Part shown: piece after piece, positions 1 through 8,197 of the stretch
Numbering within the stretch: the stretch's first letter is position 1
Layout: each line of letters starts with the position of its first letter
Origin: Rhodococcus sp. AW25M09
GTDB taxonomy: Bacteria > Actinomycetota > Actinomycetes > Mycobacteriales > Mycobacteriaceae
Length of the DNA: 36,551 nt
Reading direction: 5' to 3'
Assembly (NCBI RefSeq): GCF_000333955.1
Contig: NZ_CAPS01000119.1
Span: 1-36,551 of the forward strand
The notes under the pieces: generated by a model
Database searches by the model: none
The model's input: only the letters and a program-made list of their open reading frames with translations
Told to the model about the DNA's origin: nothing
Made by a program: the position numbers and the translations under genes

Positions 1-35
1 TCTCCACCCCGCCGTTCGGTGCGCCAGATACTACT

Positions 36-467
36 TCAGGCGTAAATCTTCACGAATGTCTTCAGCGAGTTCTCGATGTCACCCTTGAGGGCACGCGCGA
101 CACCGGATCCGATCGGACCGAACAGCGGAGCACCGCCGAGATTGACGTCGATGGTGATCTCGGAGCCGTCGCCCTTGGACTTCACCGTCAGGTTCAGGCC
201 GATCTTGACCCCACCCTTGCCGTTGCCCTTGAGCTCGAGTTTCTTGGGCGGATCGTACGACTCGATCTTCCACGACACCCGGTTGCGCATGCCCTTCACG
301 CTGGCGATCGAGTCCAGGGTGGTGCCGACGGCCAGCTGCTCGGGCAGCTCACCGCGCCACGCTTCGTGGATGGAGAGCCACTTCTCGTATCCGGACAGAT
401 CGGAGGCGTGCGCCCACGTCTGCTCGGGGGTCAGTGGGACGTCGAGGGAAACCTTCAGCTTGGCCAC
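36..467 (-). CDS. SRPBCC-fold protein, Rv0910 toxin family
   Basis: The 143-residue product is close along its whole length to M. tuberculosis Rv0910: it begins MAKL, has ASDL..Y.KWL near residues 21-31, VKGM.NRV near 57-63 and a C-terminal GP(I)GSGVARAL. This is the SRPBCC/polyketide-cyclase fold, a helix-grip ligand-binding cavity, and no catalytic residues are recognisable. In M. tuberculosis Rv0910 has been described as the toxin of a type II pair with Rv0909. Here the Rv0909-like gene is about 9.4 kb away (9891-10079), so a toxin role is doubtful and lipid or ligand binding is an equal alternative. The gene lies downstream of a symporter gene but is separated from it by a strong hairpin, so it is probably expressed on its own. 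Family assignment is firm; function is open. Confidence 0.85.
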   Translation of the reverse strand: MAKLKVSLDVPLTPEQTWAHASDLSGYEKWLSIHEAWRGELPEQLAVGTTLDSIASVKGMRNRVSWKIESYDPPKKLELKGNGKGGVKIGLNLTVKSKGDGSEITIDVNLGGAPLFGPIGSGVARALKGDIENSLKTFVKIYA

Positions 468-493
468 AGCAGGGATGGTAACCGCTGAACCGA

Positions 494-529
494 AACTGCC
501 CGTGTGAGGCCTTGCTCACACGGGCAGTT
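494..529 (-). terminator. Perfect 15-bp hairpin after the acetate symporter gene
   Basis: Arms at 494-508 and 515-529 are perfectly complementary around a 6-base loop. The structure starts about 20 bases beyond the symporter stop (549) and sits 26 bases before the start of the SRPBCC gene. It is a likely terminator of the symporter operon. It has no long T run, which is common in high-GC actinobacteria. Confidence 0.7.
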
Positions 530-548
530 CGGGTAGTGCTGCGACAGA

Positions 549-2195
549 TCAGTGAGAGCTCGCCTTTTCTGCACCGATGCCGGTGAGGGAGCGAACCTCC
601 ATTTCGGCCTGCTTGTCGGTGTTCTCGGTGTCCTTCGAGATCAGCGTTCCGACGATGCCGAGAACGAACGCCAGCGGGATCGAGACGATGCCGGGGTTGG
701 ACAGCGGGAACCATGCAAAGTCCGAGCCGGGGATCATCGCCGTCGGGGATCCGGACACGGCCGGCGAGAAGATGATCAACACGATCGTCGAGATCAGGCC
801 GCCGTACATGCTGAACAGAGCACCGGTGGTGGTGAAACGACGCCAGAACAGCGAGTACAGGATGGTCGGCAGGTTGGCCGCAGCGGCGACCGCGAACGCC
901 AGTGCCACCAGGAACGCGATGTTCTGACCGTTGGCGAGGATACCGAGGCCGATGGCGAGGACGCCGATGACCACAGCGGTGATCCTCGAGACCTGGACCT
1001 GCTTGGCGTCGTCGAAATTGCCCTTCTTGATGACGCTGCCGTAGATGTCGTGGGCGAACGAGGCCGAGGCCGTGATCGTCAGACCGGCGACCACGGCGAG
1101 GATGGTCGCGAAAGCCACCGCCGAGATCACCCCGAGCAGGATGACGCCACCGAGCTCGAAGGCGAGCAGCGGCGCTGCCGAGTTCTCTCCGCCTGCAGAG
1201 GCGAGGATGCGGTCCGGTCCGACGATGGCGGCTGCGCCGTAGCCGAGCACCAGGGTGAACAGGTAGAAGGCACCGATGAGGGCGATGGCCCACACGACGC
1301 TGCGGCGAGCTTCCTTGGCGGTGGGCACCGTGTAGAAGCGCATCAGCACGTGCGGCAGGCCTGCAGTTCCGAGGACCAGAGCGATACCGAGCGAGAGGAA
1401 GTTGAGCTTGGACAGTCCACTGCCGCCGTACCGTGCGCCGGGGTCGATGATGTCGCGCGCCGCAACCGCCTCGCTGGCGGAGCCGGAGACCATCTCCTGC
1501 GCGCTACCGAGAAGCTCGGAGAAGTTGAGGCCGAACTTGGCCAGCACCAGCACGGTCATGATCGCGGCACCGGTGATGAGCAGGACGGCCTTGATGATCT
1601 GGACCCAGGTGGTGCCCTTCATGCCGCCGACCAACACGTAGATGATCATCAGCACGCCGACCACGGCGATGACGATGGACTGACCGGTGCGATCGGTGAT
1701 GTCGAGCAACAGCGCGACGAGTCCGCCGGCACCCGCCATCTGAGCGAGGAGGTAGAACAGCGAGACCGTCAGCGTGGACAGCGCAGCCGCGGTGCGGACC
1801 GGGCCTTGCTTGAGCCGGAAGCTCAGTACGTCGGCCATGGTGAATTTGCCGGTGTTCCTGAGCAATTCGGCGACCAGGAGAAGTGCGACGAGCCAGGCGA
1901 CGAGGAAGCCGATGGAGTACAGGAAACCGTCGTAACCGTAGACGGCGATGGCGCCGGAGATACCGAGGAAGCTCGCTGCGGAAAGGTAGTCGCCTGCGAT
2001 GGCGACGCCGTTCTGCGGGCCGGTGAATCCGCCTCCGGCGGTGAAGAACTCAGATGCCGTCGCGTTCTTCTTCGAGGCACGGATGACCACGAACATCGTG
2101 ATGGCGACGAAGGCGACGAAGATCGACATGTTGACGATGGGTTCGCCGACGGTGGTGCTTGCTTCTTGCGCAAGGTTGACTGGAGTGGAGCTCAT
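549..2195 (-). CDS. actP: Cation/acetate symporter (SSS family, ActP-like)
   Basis: The 548-residue product is a sodium:solute symporter of the inner membrane, with about 13 hydrophobic segments. Family landmarks are GDYLSAASFLG near residue 68, which carries sodium-site residues of the LeuT fold, and GTAGLPHVLMRFYTVP near 277-292, typical of acetate/pyruvate permeases. The family imports short monocarboxylates such as acetate with Na+ or H+. Its ATG overlaps the stop of the upstream DUF485 gene by 4 bp, so the two are translationally coupled, as in the E. coli yjcH-actP pair. The exact substrate (acetate, propionate or pyruvate) cannot be read from the sequence. A second, divergent member of the same family lies just upstream at 2824-4566. 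Confidence 0.92.
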   Translation of the reverse strand: MSSTPVNLAQEASTTVGEPIVNMSIFVAFVAITMFVVIRASKKNATASEFFTAGGGFTGPQNGVAIAGDYLSAASFLGISGAIAVYGYDGFLYSIGFLVAWLVALLLVAELLRNTGKFTMADVLSFRLKQGPVRTAAALSTLTVSLFYLLAQMAGAGGLVALLLDITDRTGQSIVIAVVGVLMIIYVLVGGMKGTTWVQIIKAVLLITGAAIMTVLVLAKFGLNFSELLGSAQEMVSGSASEAVAARDIIDPGARYGGSGLSKLNFLSLGIALVLGTAGLPHVLMRFYTVPTAKEARRSVVWAIALIGAFYLFTLVLGYGAAAIVGPDRILASAGGENSAAPLLAFELGGVILLGVISAVAFATILAVVAGLTITASASFAHDIYGSVIKKGNFDDAKQVQVSRITAVVIGVLAIGLGILANGQNIAFLVALAFAVAAAANLPTILYSLFWRRFTTTGALFSMYGGLISTIVLIIFSPAVSGSPTAMIPGSDFAWFPLSNPGIVSIPLAFVLGIVGTLISKDTENTDKQAEMEVRSLTGIGAEKASSH

Positions 2196-2545
2196 CGTCG
2201 CTTCGCCTCCTGGGATGTTTCCATCTCGGCGCGCAGGGCTGCGGCGCGAGGATCGAGTTCACGATTGGCGAACCGGACGTAGATCCCGGTGATGGCGAAC
2301 GTGGTGACGAACTGTCCGAGCCCGAGGAGCAGCCCCACGTTGATGTTGCCCCATACGCGAGTGGACATGAAGTCGACGGCGTACGTACTGAGCAACACAT
2401 AGAGCAAGTACCAGACCAGGAAGAATCCGGCCATCGGGAACACGAAGCTACGCAGGCGATGCCGCAGTTCCTGGAACTCGGGACTGGCTTGCATGTCGAC
2501 GAACGCTTGCGCGTCCGGTGGCGAATTGGTTTCCGAAGCGGTCAC
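2192..2545 (-). CDS. DUF485 small membrane partner of acetate symporter
   Basis: This 117-residue protein has two transmembrane helices (about residues 34-54 and 67-90) and the DUF485 signature: a hydrophilic N-terminus with FQELRHRLRSFVFP, then a conserved helix pair. DUF485 proteins (YjcH in E. coli) are encoded directly before ActP-type symporters and are thought to be an accessory subunit. The start is GTG at 2545, preceded by AGGAG with 6-base spacing. The end overlaps the symporter start by 4 bp. The gene is first in a two-gene operon whose promoter should lie in 2546-2690. Confidence 0.88.
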   Translation of the reverse strand: MTASETNSPPDAQAFVDMQASPEFQELRHRLRSFVFPMAGFFLVWYLLYVLLSTYAVDFMSTRVWGNINVGLLLGLGQFVTTFAITGIYVRFANRELDPRAAALRAEMETSQEAKRR

Positions 2546-2690
2546 CTTGGACTCCTGAAGTAGATGTGAGCTGTAGCTGACTCGGAACAGTAGTGAGAGT
2601 CAGGTCACAAAATGTGGAGCTTGCGTCGATCACACGATGGGCTGCGGGTGTGTGCGACGAGCGGTCGAGAATGGCCGCTGAGCGGGGGGC

Positions 2691-2820
2691 GGCAGGAGTG
2701 GAGCCTGCGGAATGACCGGGGTGGCAGGAGTGGAGCCTGCGGAATGACCGAGGTCGACAGCAGTGGAGCCTGCGGAATGACCGAGGTCGACAGTTGTGGA
2801 GCCTGCGTAGTGACCCGCGT
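2691..2820. repeat. Four tandem copies of a 32-33 bp repeat
   Basis: Units run 2691-2722, 2723-2754, 2755-2787 and 2788-2820. All share the core GTGGAGCCTGCG followed by A/TAATGACC-like sequence; the first three are nearly identical in the core and the last is degenerate. The array ends 3 bases before the stop of the symporter gene at 2824 and fills much of the 278-bp gap between the two symporter operons. Units 1 and 2 can each form a short GCAGG/CCTGC stem. Function is unknown; it may belong to a dispersed intergenic repeat family. Confidence 0.85.
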
Positions 2821-2823
2821 GTC

Positions 2824-4566
2824 TCAGAGTTCGCGCTCTCGGTCGTTGCCCATCTCGAGGCCTTCGGGCAGGTGCAGTCTTGCGAAGATGCGGGAGATGT
2901 CCGACGGCACGGTTTTTCGGGTGGCGAGGCTGACCGCGATCATCGAGACGAAGGCGACGGGGACACTGACGGCGGCCGGGTAGCCGAGTATCGCTTCTGC
3001 CCAACCACCGAGGATGCCGTCTGAGATAGGGGTGACGACGGAGATCGACGCGGCCGCGAGTGAGATTCCGCCGCCGAGCAGCAGTCCGGTCGCTGCGCCC
3101 GCTGCGGTGAGGCCGCGCCACCAGATGCCCAGTACGAGCAAAGGACACAGGGTGGATGCCGCGACCGCGAAGACGAGTCCGACGGTGCGCGAGAGGTCCA
3201 GTGAGACAACGCCGATCGACAGTGCGAGCGGCACCGCGCCGGCGAGTATCGCGGCGATGCGGAAGTCTCGGATCCGGCCCGCCAGGACGTCGGTGCTGAG
3301 CACACCGGCGATGCTCACCAGCAGACCGGACGAGGTGGACAGGAAGGCGGCGATGGCACCGGCGGCGACCAACGCGGCGAGCAATTGACCGGGGATCCCG
3401 GACAGTACGGAGCCGGGCAGCAGCAGTACCGCCGCGTCCGAGGCCCCGGTGATCAGTAGTTGCGGTACGTACAGCCGGGCGAAGACGCCGAGCACCGTGG
3501 GGAACAGGTAGAACAGTCCCAGCAGAGCGAGGACGGTCAGCGAGGTCAGTCGTGCGGTTCGCCCGTCCGGGTTGGTGTAGAAGCGCACCAACACGTGGGG
3601 CAGCCCCAGCGTCCCGAGAAACGTGGCCAGGATCAGCGAATACACCTGGTACAGCGGATGTGCGCCGCCCAGTCCCCCGCCGGGCGTCGCCCAGGCCCGA
3701 TCGGTTGTCGGCGCTCCCGCGACGACGGGCACGGGTGATCCGGCGTCGAGCGTGAGCGCGGTCCCCGAGCCCAGCAGGTGTTGGCCGGCGTCCAGCCGAA
3801 CCCGTCCGTCGACGCTCTCGTCGTCGAGGGTGCCCGCCACGGACACGACGATCGGGGAATCCACCTGCACGAGAACATCGGTGGTGATGTCGACGACGGT
3901 CTGTTCGGTGACGGTCGGTGGAGCCGGGCTGCCGATGCTGCGGTCGTCGGCATAGAAGTGCACGGCCAGGACCAGCGCGGGGATGGCGATCGCGGTGAGC
4001 TTGAGCCAGTACTGGAACGCCTGCACGAAGGTGATCGAGCGCATCCCGCCGCCGACGACGTTCGCGATGACGATCAGCCCTACGGCCAGTGCCCCCACCC
4101 ATCCCGGCACCCCCAACAGAATGTTCAACGTCAGGCCCGCACCCTGGAATTGGGGCACCAGGTACAGCGCACAGATGACCACGACCACGAGCATCGCCAG
4201 GGTCCGCAACCAGGGTGCACCGAGCCGGAATTCGACGAAATCCGGGACCGTGTACGCGCCGCTCCTCCGTAGTGGGGCAGCAACGAACAGCAACAGCCCC
4301 AGGTAGCCGGCGGTGAAACCGACCGGATACCACAGTGCATCGGCACCGTACTTGGCGATGAGCCCGGCGACACCGAGAAATGATGCAGCCGAAAGGTATT
4401 CACCGCTGATGGCTGCAGCGTTCCAGCGCGGACCGACGCTCCGCGAGGCGACGAGAAAGTCCGAGGTGGTGCGGGCCAACCGAACTCCGTAGATGCCGAT
4501 ACCCACGGTGGCCGCGGCTGCCGCGAGCAGCGCGATCACCGTCGCTATGGGAATGGAACCGTTCAC
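2824..4566 (-). CDS. Second sodium/solute symporter with enlarged extracytoplasmic loop
   Basis: The product is 580 residues when started at the GTG at 4566, 7 bases after the stop of the upstream small gene; the open frame extends to 4722 but would overlap that gene. It belongs to the same SSS family as actP: GEYLSAASFLGVAG at 55-68 and GLPHVLVRFYTNP at 321-333. Between helices, residues about 204-306 form a hydrophilic, beta-rich insert much longer than in E. coli ActP. In Corynebacterium the comparable protein MctC, encoded next to a small membrane protein, imports acetate, propionate and pyruvate, so a monocarboxylate substrate is likely. It is the last gene of the lipase-kinase-regulator-transporter unit, which suggests substrate-induced expression through the two-component system. 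Confidence 0.88.
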   Translation of the reverse strand: MNGSIPIATVIALLAAAAATVGIGIYGVRLARTTSDFLVASRSVGPRWNAAAISGEYLSAASFLGVAGLIAKYGADALWYPVGFTAGYLGLLLFVAAPLRRSGAYTVPDFVEFRLGAPWLRTLAMLVVVVICALYLVPQFQGAGLTLNILLGVPGWVGALAVGLIVIANVVGGGMRSITFVQAFQYWLKLTAIAIPALVLAVHFYADDRSIGSPAPPTVTEQTVVDITTDVLVQVDSPIVVSVAGTLDDESVDGRVRLDAGQHLLGSGTALTLDAGSPVPVVAGAPTTDRAWATPGGGLGGAHPLYQVYSLILATFLGTLGLPHVLVRFYTNPDGRTARLTSLTVLALLGLFYLFPTVLGVFARLYVPQLLITGASDAAVLLLPGSVLSGIPGQLLAALVAAGAIAAFLSTSSGLLVSIAGVLSTDVLAGRIRDFRIAAILAGAVPLALSIGVVSLDLSRTVGLVFAVAASTLCPLLVLGIWWRGLTAAGAATGLLLGGGISLAAASISVVTPISDGILGGWAEAILGYPAAVSVPVAFVSMIAVSLATRKTVPSDISRIFARLHLPEGLEMGNDREREL

Positions 4567-4573
4567 CCGATAC

Positions 4574-4933
4574 CTAGTCCTCGACCAGCCCGACGAACTC
4601 GGCTTCGTTGCGCTCGGACCGGCGCACGTAGGCCCACCCGACCCCGAACAGCAACGGATAGATCGCCACGCCCAACACCAACCACGGCAACCCGATTCCG
4701 AACAGCGCCACATCGGTGACACGCTCGACCAGCATGCCCAACAGCGGAATCGCGAACAGGATCGACAACGTCATCATCGCCAGGCGCACCGACAACAGCA
4801 GTTGCGCGCGCACCAGACTGCGGACCAGGGCGTCACCGACCTCGGTTTGCTCCTGCACTTCGATGCGGGTGCGCACCATCCGGGCACCGCGACGTTGCGA
4901 CAGCACCACCCGCTGCCGCTGCGGTTGACTCAT
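4574..4933 (-). CDS. Small membrane protein paired with symporter (MctB-like position)
   Basis: This 119-residue protein has a basic, hydrophilic N-terminus of about 45 residues, two hydrophobic helices (about 46-70 and 76-101) and an acidic tail. The size, helix layout and position directly before an SSS symporter match the small partner subunits (DUF485, or MctB of Corynebacterium), although the sequence is not clearly the same family as the DUF485 protein at 2192-2545. The ATG at 4933 lies 30 bases after the response regulator stop, and 7 bases separate its stop from the symporter start. A role in assembly or activity of the symporter is inferred from context only. Confidence 0.75.
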   Translation of the reverse strand: MSQPQRQRVVLSQRRGARMVRTRIEVQEQTEVGDALVRSLVRAQLLLSVRLAMMTLSILFAIPLLGMLVERVTDVALFGIGLPWLVLGVAIYPLLFGVGWAYVRRSERNEAEFVGLVED

Positions 4934-4963
4934 AGCGCAGCCCTGGTCACTGCACAGCCCTGA

Positions 4964-5773
4964 TCATCGCGACGACCACGACTGCAGTGGCCCGCGGACG
5001 AGTTTGTCCTTGAGCTCCCTGGCATGCCGTCTGCTCACCGGCAATTCGCAGGCGGCGAGATCTCCGCTGCCTCGCAGGCAGACCACCAGACCCGAACCGA
5101 CGCTGCGGATCCCCGTCACCAGCCGTAGTGACACCAGGTAGGAGCGGTGCACCCGCAGGAATCCTGCTTCGGCCCAGCGAGTTTCGAGAGCCGAGATCGG
5201 TATGCGCACCAGATGAGAACCGGTGGCAGTGTGCAGTCTGGCGTAGTCACCGTCCGCCTCCACCCACGCGACCGACGACCGGTGCACCAATGTGGTGGTT
5301 CCGCCCAGTTCGACGGGAATGACCTCGTCGGCGGAGCTGTCCCCGGACTCGGCGGGTCGACGGCGAGCGAGCAGGACGCGGCGAACGGCCTCGGTCAGCC
5401 GATCCTCGCGCAGTGGTTTGAGCAGATAGTCGACGGCACCGAGATCGAATGCAGCGAGTGCCCGATCGTCGTGCGCGGTGACGAACACGACGGACGGTGG
5501 CCGCGCGAACGCCGACAGGATGCCGGCCAGTTCCAAGCCGTCCAGGCCGGGCATGTTGATGTCGAGGAACACCGCGTCGACCACCGGTTGACCGGGTGCG
5601 GCCGTCTGCTGGATCTGCCGCAGCGCGGTGGTTGCGTCGGGCGCGGTATAGACCTCGGCGACGGTCTCCTGCCTGCGTAACAAGAAGGCCAGCTCGTCCA
5701 GGGCAGGGCGCTCGTCGTCGACAGCGAGCACCACCAATCCACGTCCGGATGCGGGCTTGGCAGACTGCGTCAT
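4964..5773 (-). CDS. LytTR-family response regulator
   Basis: This is a 269-residue two-domain regulator. Residues 14-135 form a receiver domain with the acidic pair D19-D20, phospho-acceptor D71 in FLDINMPG, T99 and K119 (YLLKP). Residues about 152-255 form a LytTR DNA-binding domain: V.W(V)EADGDY.RLHT near 168-182 and FLRVHRSYLV at 205-214. LytTR regulators usually bind direct repeats. The start ATG overlaps the stop of the kinase gene (ATGA, 5770-5773), so the pair is stoichiometrically coupled. Close relatives in architecture, such as BtsR and YpdB of E. coli, control carboxylate transporters; here the transporter is in the same operon. The likely binding site is the repeat at 8150-8197. 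Confidence 0.93.
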   Translation of the reverse strand: MTQSAKPASGRGLVVLAVDDERPALDELAFLLRRQETVAEVYTAPDATTALRQIQQTAAPGQPVVDAVFLDINMPGLDGLELAGILSAFARPPSVVFVTAHDDRALAAFDLGAVDYLLKPLREDRLTEAVRRVLLARRRPAESGDSSADEVIPVELGGTTTLVHRSSVAWVEADGDYARLHTATGSHLVRIPISALETRWAEAGFLRVHRSYLVSLRLVTGIRSVGSGLVVCLRGSGDLAACELPVSRRHARELKDKLVRGPLQSWSSR

Positions 5774-6942
5774 GCCCGCACACCCGGCCTGAATTTGGGC
5801 ACACGCATGCTCACCTTGGTGCCTGCGCCGGGTGCGGTGTCCACCACGAGACCGTAGTCGTTTCCGAAGGCCGCCCGCAGCCGATCGTCCACGTTCGCCA
5901 ATCCGACGTGGGCCGCGTCCTCGGTGTGCAGACTGCCCGAACGCAGTACCTCCGGATCCATCCCCACCCCGTCGTCCTCGATGCTGATGACGGCGTCGGT
6001 GCCCTCGTCGGCTGCGATGATCGTGACCCGGCCACCGTCTGCCTTGCCGGACAGGCCGTGCCGGACGGCGTTCTCGACGAGCGGCTGCAACGCGAGGAAC
6101 GGCAGTGCGACCCCCAGTACCTCCGGCGCCACCTGCAGGGTGACCTGCAGAGAATCGCCGAAACGGGCCCGCTCGAGTGTCAGGTACCGATCGATGTTGC
6201 GAAGTTCGTCCGCGAGCACCGTGAATTCGCCTGCGTTGCGAAACGAGTATCGGGTGAAGTCGGCGAACTCGAGCACCAGCTCGCGCGCCTGATCGGGATC
6301 GGTTCGGACGAACGACGCGATGGTGCCGAGTGCGTTGTAGATGAAGTGCGGACTGATCTGGGCCCGCAGCGCCCGCACCTCGGCGCGATCGAGCCGAGCT
6401 CTGGAGGCATCGAGCTCGGCCAATTCGATCTGCCCACACGCGTAGCGCGCGACCTCGGCGATGGCACCGAGCATGCCCGGTCCCGGGTCTGCGACCAGGG
6501 CCGCACCCAACACCCCGACCACCGGCGAATCGTCCACCACCATCGGCTGTACCACCAGCGCCTTGACCGGGTGAATCGAACCGAGTGGCAGGCGCACCAG
6601 GACGCGTCGCTGCCCGCCGACGGCCCGCTTGGCCGCCTCGACGAAGGCCGGTGTCAGTTCGTCCCACGGACCGTCCCACGCCAGCAGGGAACCGTCGGGA
6701 TCGCCGATGCCCAACGCGTCGGCTCCGGTCAGTACCCGTAGATGCGGCGCAGCAGCGGCGGCCGAACGCGCGTCGAGACCGTCGCGCAGCGGCTTGGCCG
6801 CCAGCGAGGCGGTGTGCAGGGTGGAGTGGACGGCCCGCTCGGCCGGTGTGGTCAGATCCCGTCGGCCGCGCAGGCTGATGACGGCGATCACCGTGACGAT
6901 CACCGCCACGATCACCGCCAGCCAGGCCAGTGCCCCGGTCAC
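5770..6942 (-). CDS. LytS-type sensor histidine kinase (HisK_3HK/PF06580)
   Basis: The start chosen is the GTG at 6942, which overlaps the lipase stop by 4 bp (GTGA) and gives 390 residues; longer frames lack support. One transmembrane helix (residues 4-24) anchors it. A GAF-like cytoplasmic sensor region occupies about 35-175. The kinase core has ISPHFIYNAL with phospho-acceptor H199, an N-box LVENAVRHG with N291, a G1-box DDGVGM at 323-328 and GLANVDDRL at 347-355. This is the LytS/YehU class that phosphorylates LytTR regulators. Because only one short helix is present, without the multi-helix 5TM sensor of LytS, the signal is probably read in the cytoplasm or at the membrane face. A carboxylate signal is inferred from the operon. 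Confidence 0.92.
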   Translation of the reverse strand: MTGALAWLAVIVAVIVTVIAVISLRGRRDLTTPAERAVHSTLHTASLAAKPLRDGLDARSAAAAAPHLRVLTGADALGIGDPDGSLLAWDGPWDELTPAFVEAAKRAVGGQRRVLVRLPLGSIHPVKALVVQPMVVDDSPVVGVLGAALVADPGPGMLGAIAEVARYACGQIELAELDASRARLDRAEVRALRAQISPHFIYNALGTIASFVRTDPDQARELVLEFADFTRYSFRNAGEFTVLADELRNIDRYLTLERARFGDSLQVTLQVAPEVLGVALPFLALQPLVENAVRHGLSGKADGGRVTIIAADEGTDAVISIEDDGVGMDPEVLRSGSLHTEDAAHVGLANVDDRLRAAFGNDYGLVVDTAPGAGTKVSMRVPKFRPGVRA

Positions 6943-8123
6943 AGCCCGCCGCACGTGTTCGACGTCGGCATGTTCAGGAAGCGTTCGACGAGCCAGTCGA
7001 CTGCGGTGCCGTTGGCGGCCAGCTCGGCGTGACCCTGCTGCGGTTCGGACACGAACTCGACGTCCTGGCCCAGGCCACATGCTGTCGCGACTGCATCGCG
7101 CGTCCACTGGGGATCGACCAGATCGTCGCGCTCCCCGACCAGCACCAGCACCGGTACGTCGGTACGTGAGGTCGGCAGCGCCACCGACTCGAGCCAGTCC
7201 GTCATCCGATTCCGTGCCTGCTCAGTGGCCGGGAGAGCATCGGCCGGATCGATGAGCGCTCCCGCGTCGGCCTTGGAGAAGCCGAGCAGATCACTGCACG
7301 CCGTCAGTGCGTCCTCGTTGTCGGCGAACGTGCCGCGGATGTAGTCCGAGCGTTCGGCGCTCGAATCGGCGGCGTGCAGACCCTCGAAGAGAAACGGCAC
7401 CAGCAGCTGACGCGCCAAGGTCTGTTCGGTTTCGGGCGCGAAGAATCGAGTCAGATCGGCTGTGGGCGAGAGCGCTGCGGCACCCACCAATTGCAGGCCG
7501 TCGCCGTACTCTGCGCTTCGCTCAGCGGCCGCCCAGACTGCCTGTCCGCCTTGGGAGGTACCCACAGCGCCCCACCTGGTGCCGACATCGGGAACCACAT
7601 TGCGGGCCGCCCGAACCGCATCGATGACGTCGTAGGCCGCCGCATCCCGATCGAGGTAGGCCGGATCGCCCGGCGTCCCGAGACCCTGGTAATCCGTCAC
7701 CACCACCACCGTGCCGCGCTCGAGGAACGGCGTCACCAATCCGATGCTGCCCAACAGGTTCGGGTAGAGCGAGGGCGCGCATTCGTCGGTGACACCGGTG
7801 GTGCCGTGCCCGACCGAGACGATCGGCCATCCGCCCGGGGGCGCAGATCCCTTGGGCACGAACACCGTTCCCGAGGTGACAGCCGAGCCACCGGTCAGCC
7901 CATCGGTGGTGCGATACACGATGTTCGTGGCCGTACCGCCGAGGTACGCGACACCGATGTCGACCTGACCGAGCAACATCGACGAGACGATCTCGCCGCG
8001 TTCGGAGCCCTCGGGAGCCGGTGGCGTCGCCGAGGTAGTCGGGGCGGGAGCTGCGACGGGCGCGCTGCACGCGGCAAGGGCGAGCACCAGTGCCGCGGCG
8101 GCCACCAGTCCGGTCGACCTCAC
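6939..8123 (-). CDS. Secreted lipoprotein lipase/esterase (alpha/beta hydrolase, LIP family)
   Basis: The 394-residue product has a lipoprotein signal peptide ending in the lipobox LAAC with lipidated C19, then an Ala/Pro/Thr-rich linker. The fold is a secretory-type lipase: oxyanion-side motif GHGTTG at 105-110, nucleophile S190 in GTSQGG, acid in GERDDLVDP near 330-338 and H365 in QGHAEL. It would cleave ester lipids or triacylglycerol outside the cell. It is the first gene of the unit and is coupled by GTGA to the histidine kinase, an unusual partnership suggesting that its released acids feed the sensor and the symporter. The GTG start at 8123 has a GGAG about 11 bases upstream. Confidence 0.88.
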   Translation of the reverse strand: MRSTGLVAAAALVLALAACSAPVAAPAPTTSATPPAPEGSERGEIVSSMLLGQVDIGVAYLGGTATNIVYRTTDGLTGGSAVTSGTVFVPKGSAPPGGWPIVSVGHGTTGVTDECAPSLYPNLLGSIGLVTPFLERGTVVVVTDYQGLGTPGDPAYLDRDAAAYDVIDAVRAARNVVPDVGTRWGAVGTSQGGQAVWAAAERSAEYGDGLQLVGAAALSPTADLTRFFAPETEQTLARQLLVPFLFEGLHAADSSAERSDYIRGTFADNEDALTACSDLLGFSKADAGALIDPADALPATEQARNRMTDWLESVALPTSRTDVPVLVLVGERDDLVDPQWTRDAVATACGLGQDVEFVSEPQQGHAELAANGTAVDWLVERFLNMPTSNTCGGL

Positions 8124-8149
8124 AGTCTCTGCGCTCCTACATTCTTAAT

Positions 8150-8197
8150 CGTCTATATCGTTCGCCGTCTGTATCGTTCGCCGTCTATATCGTTCGC
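8150..8197. repeat. Three head-to-tail copies of a 16-bp direct repeat upstream of the lipase operon
   Basis: Units 8150-8165, 8166-8181 and 8182-8197 read CGTCTATATCGTTCGC, with a single change in the middle copy; a fragment (CGTTCG) follows. The array lies 27 bases upstream of the lipase start and contains the stop codon of the antiporter gene (8185-8187). Tandem direct repeats next to a LytTR system suggest a regulator-binding array, but the 16-bp period differs from the usual 21-22 bp centre-to-centre spacing of LytTR sites. Confidence 0.75.

Noticed and set aside
552..2282. A 576-residue open frame opposite the acetate symporter gene
   Set aside because: It is antisense to a clear symporter, has a low-complexity Asp/Glu/Arg-rich product and arises from the high-GC third positions of the real gene.
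2593..2608. CRP/GlxR-like GTGA...TCAC upstream of the DUF485-actP operon
   Set aside because: The half-sites are separated by 8 bases instead of the required 6.
2612..2983. A 123-residue frame on the plus strand through the tandem repeat, giving a repeated GACGMTEVD peptide
   Set aside because: It has no ribosome-binding site, overlaps the symporter gene on the other strand, and the repeat units change frame at the 32/33-bp junctions.
4567..4722. Longer start for the second symporter
   Set aside because: It would overlap the small membrane protein gene by some 150 bp, and the extra residues are not symporter-like.
6943..7107. Longer start for the histidine kinase
   Set aside because: The extension is Arg-rich, overlaps the lipase coding end and lies before the natural membrane helix; the GTGA junction fits better.
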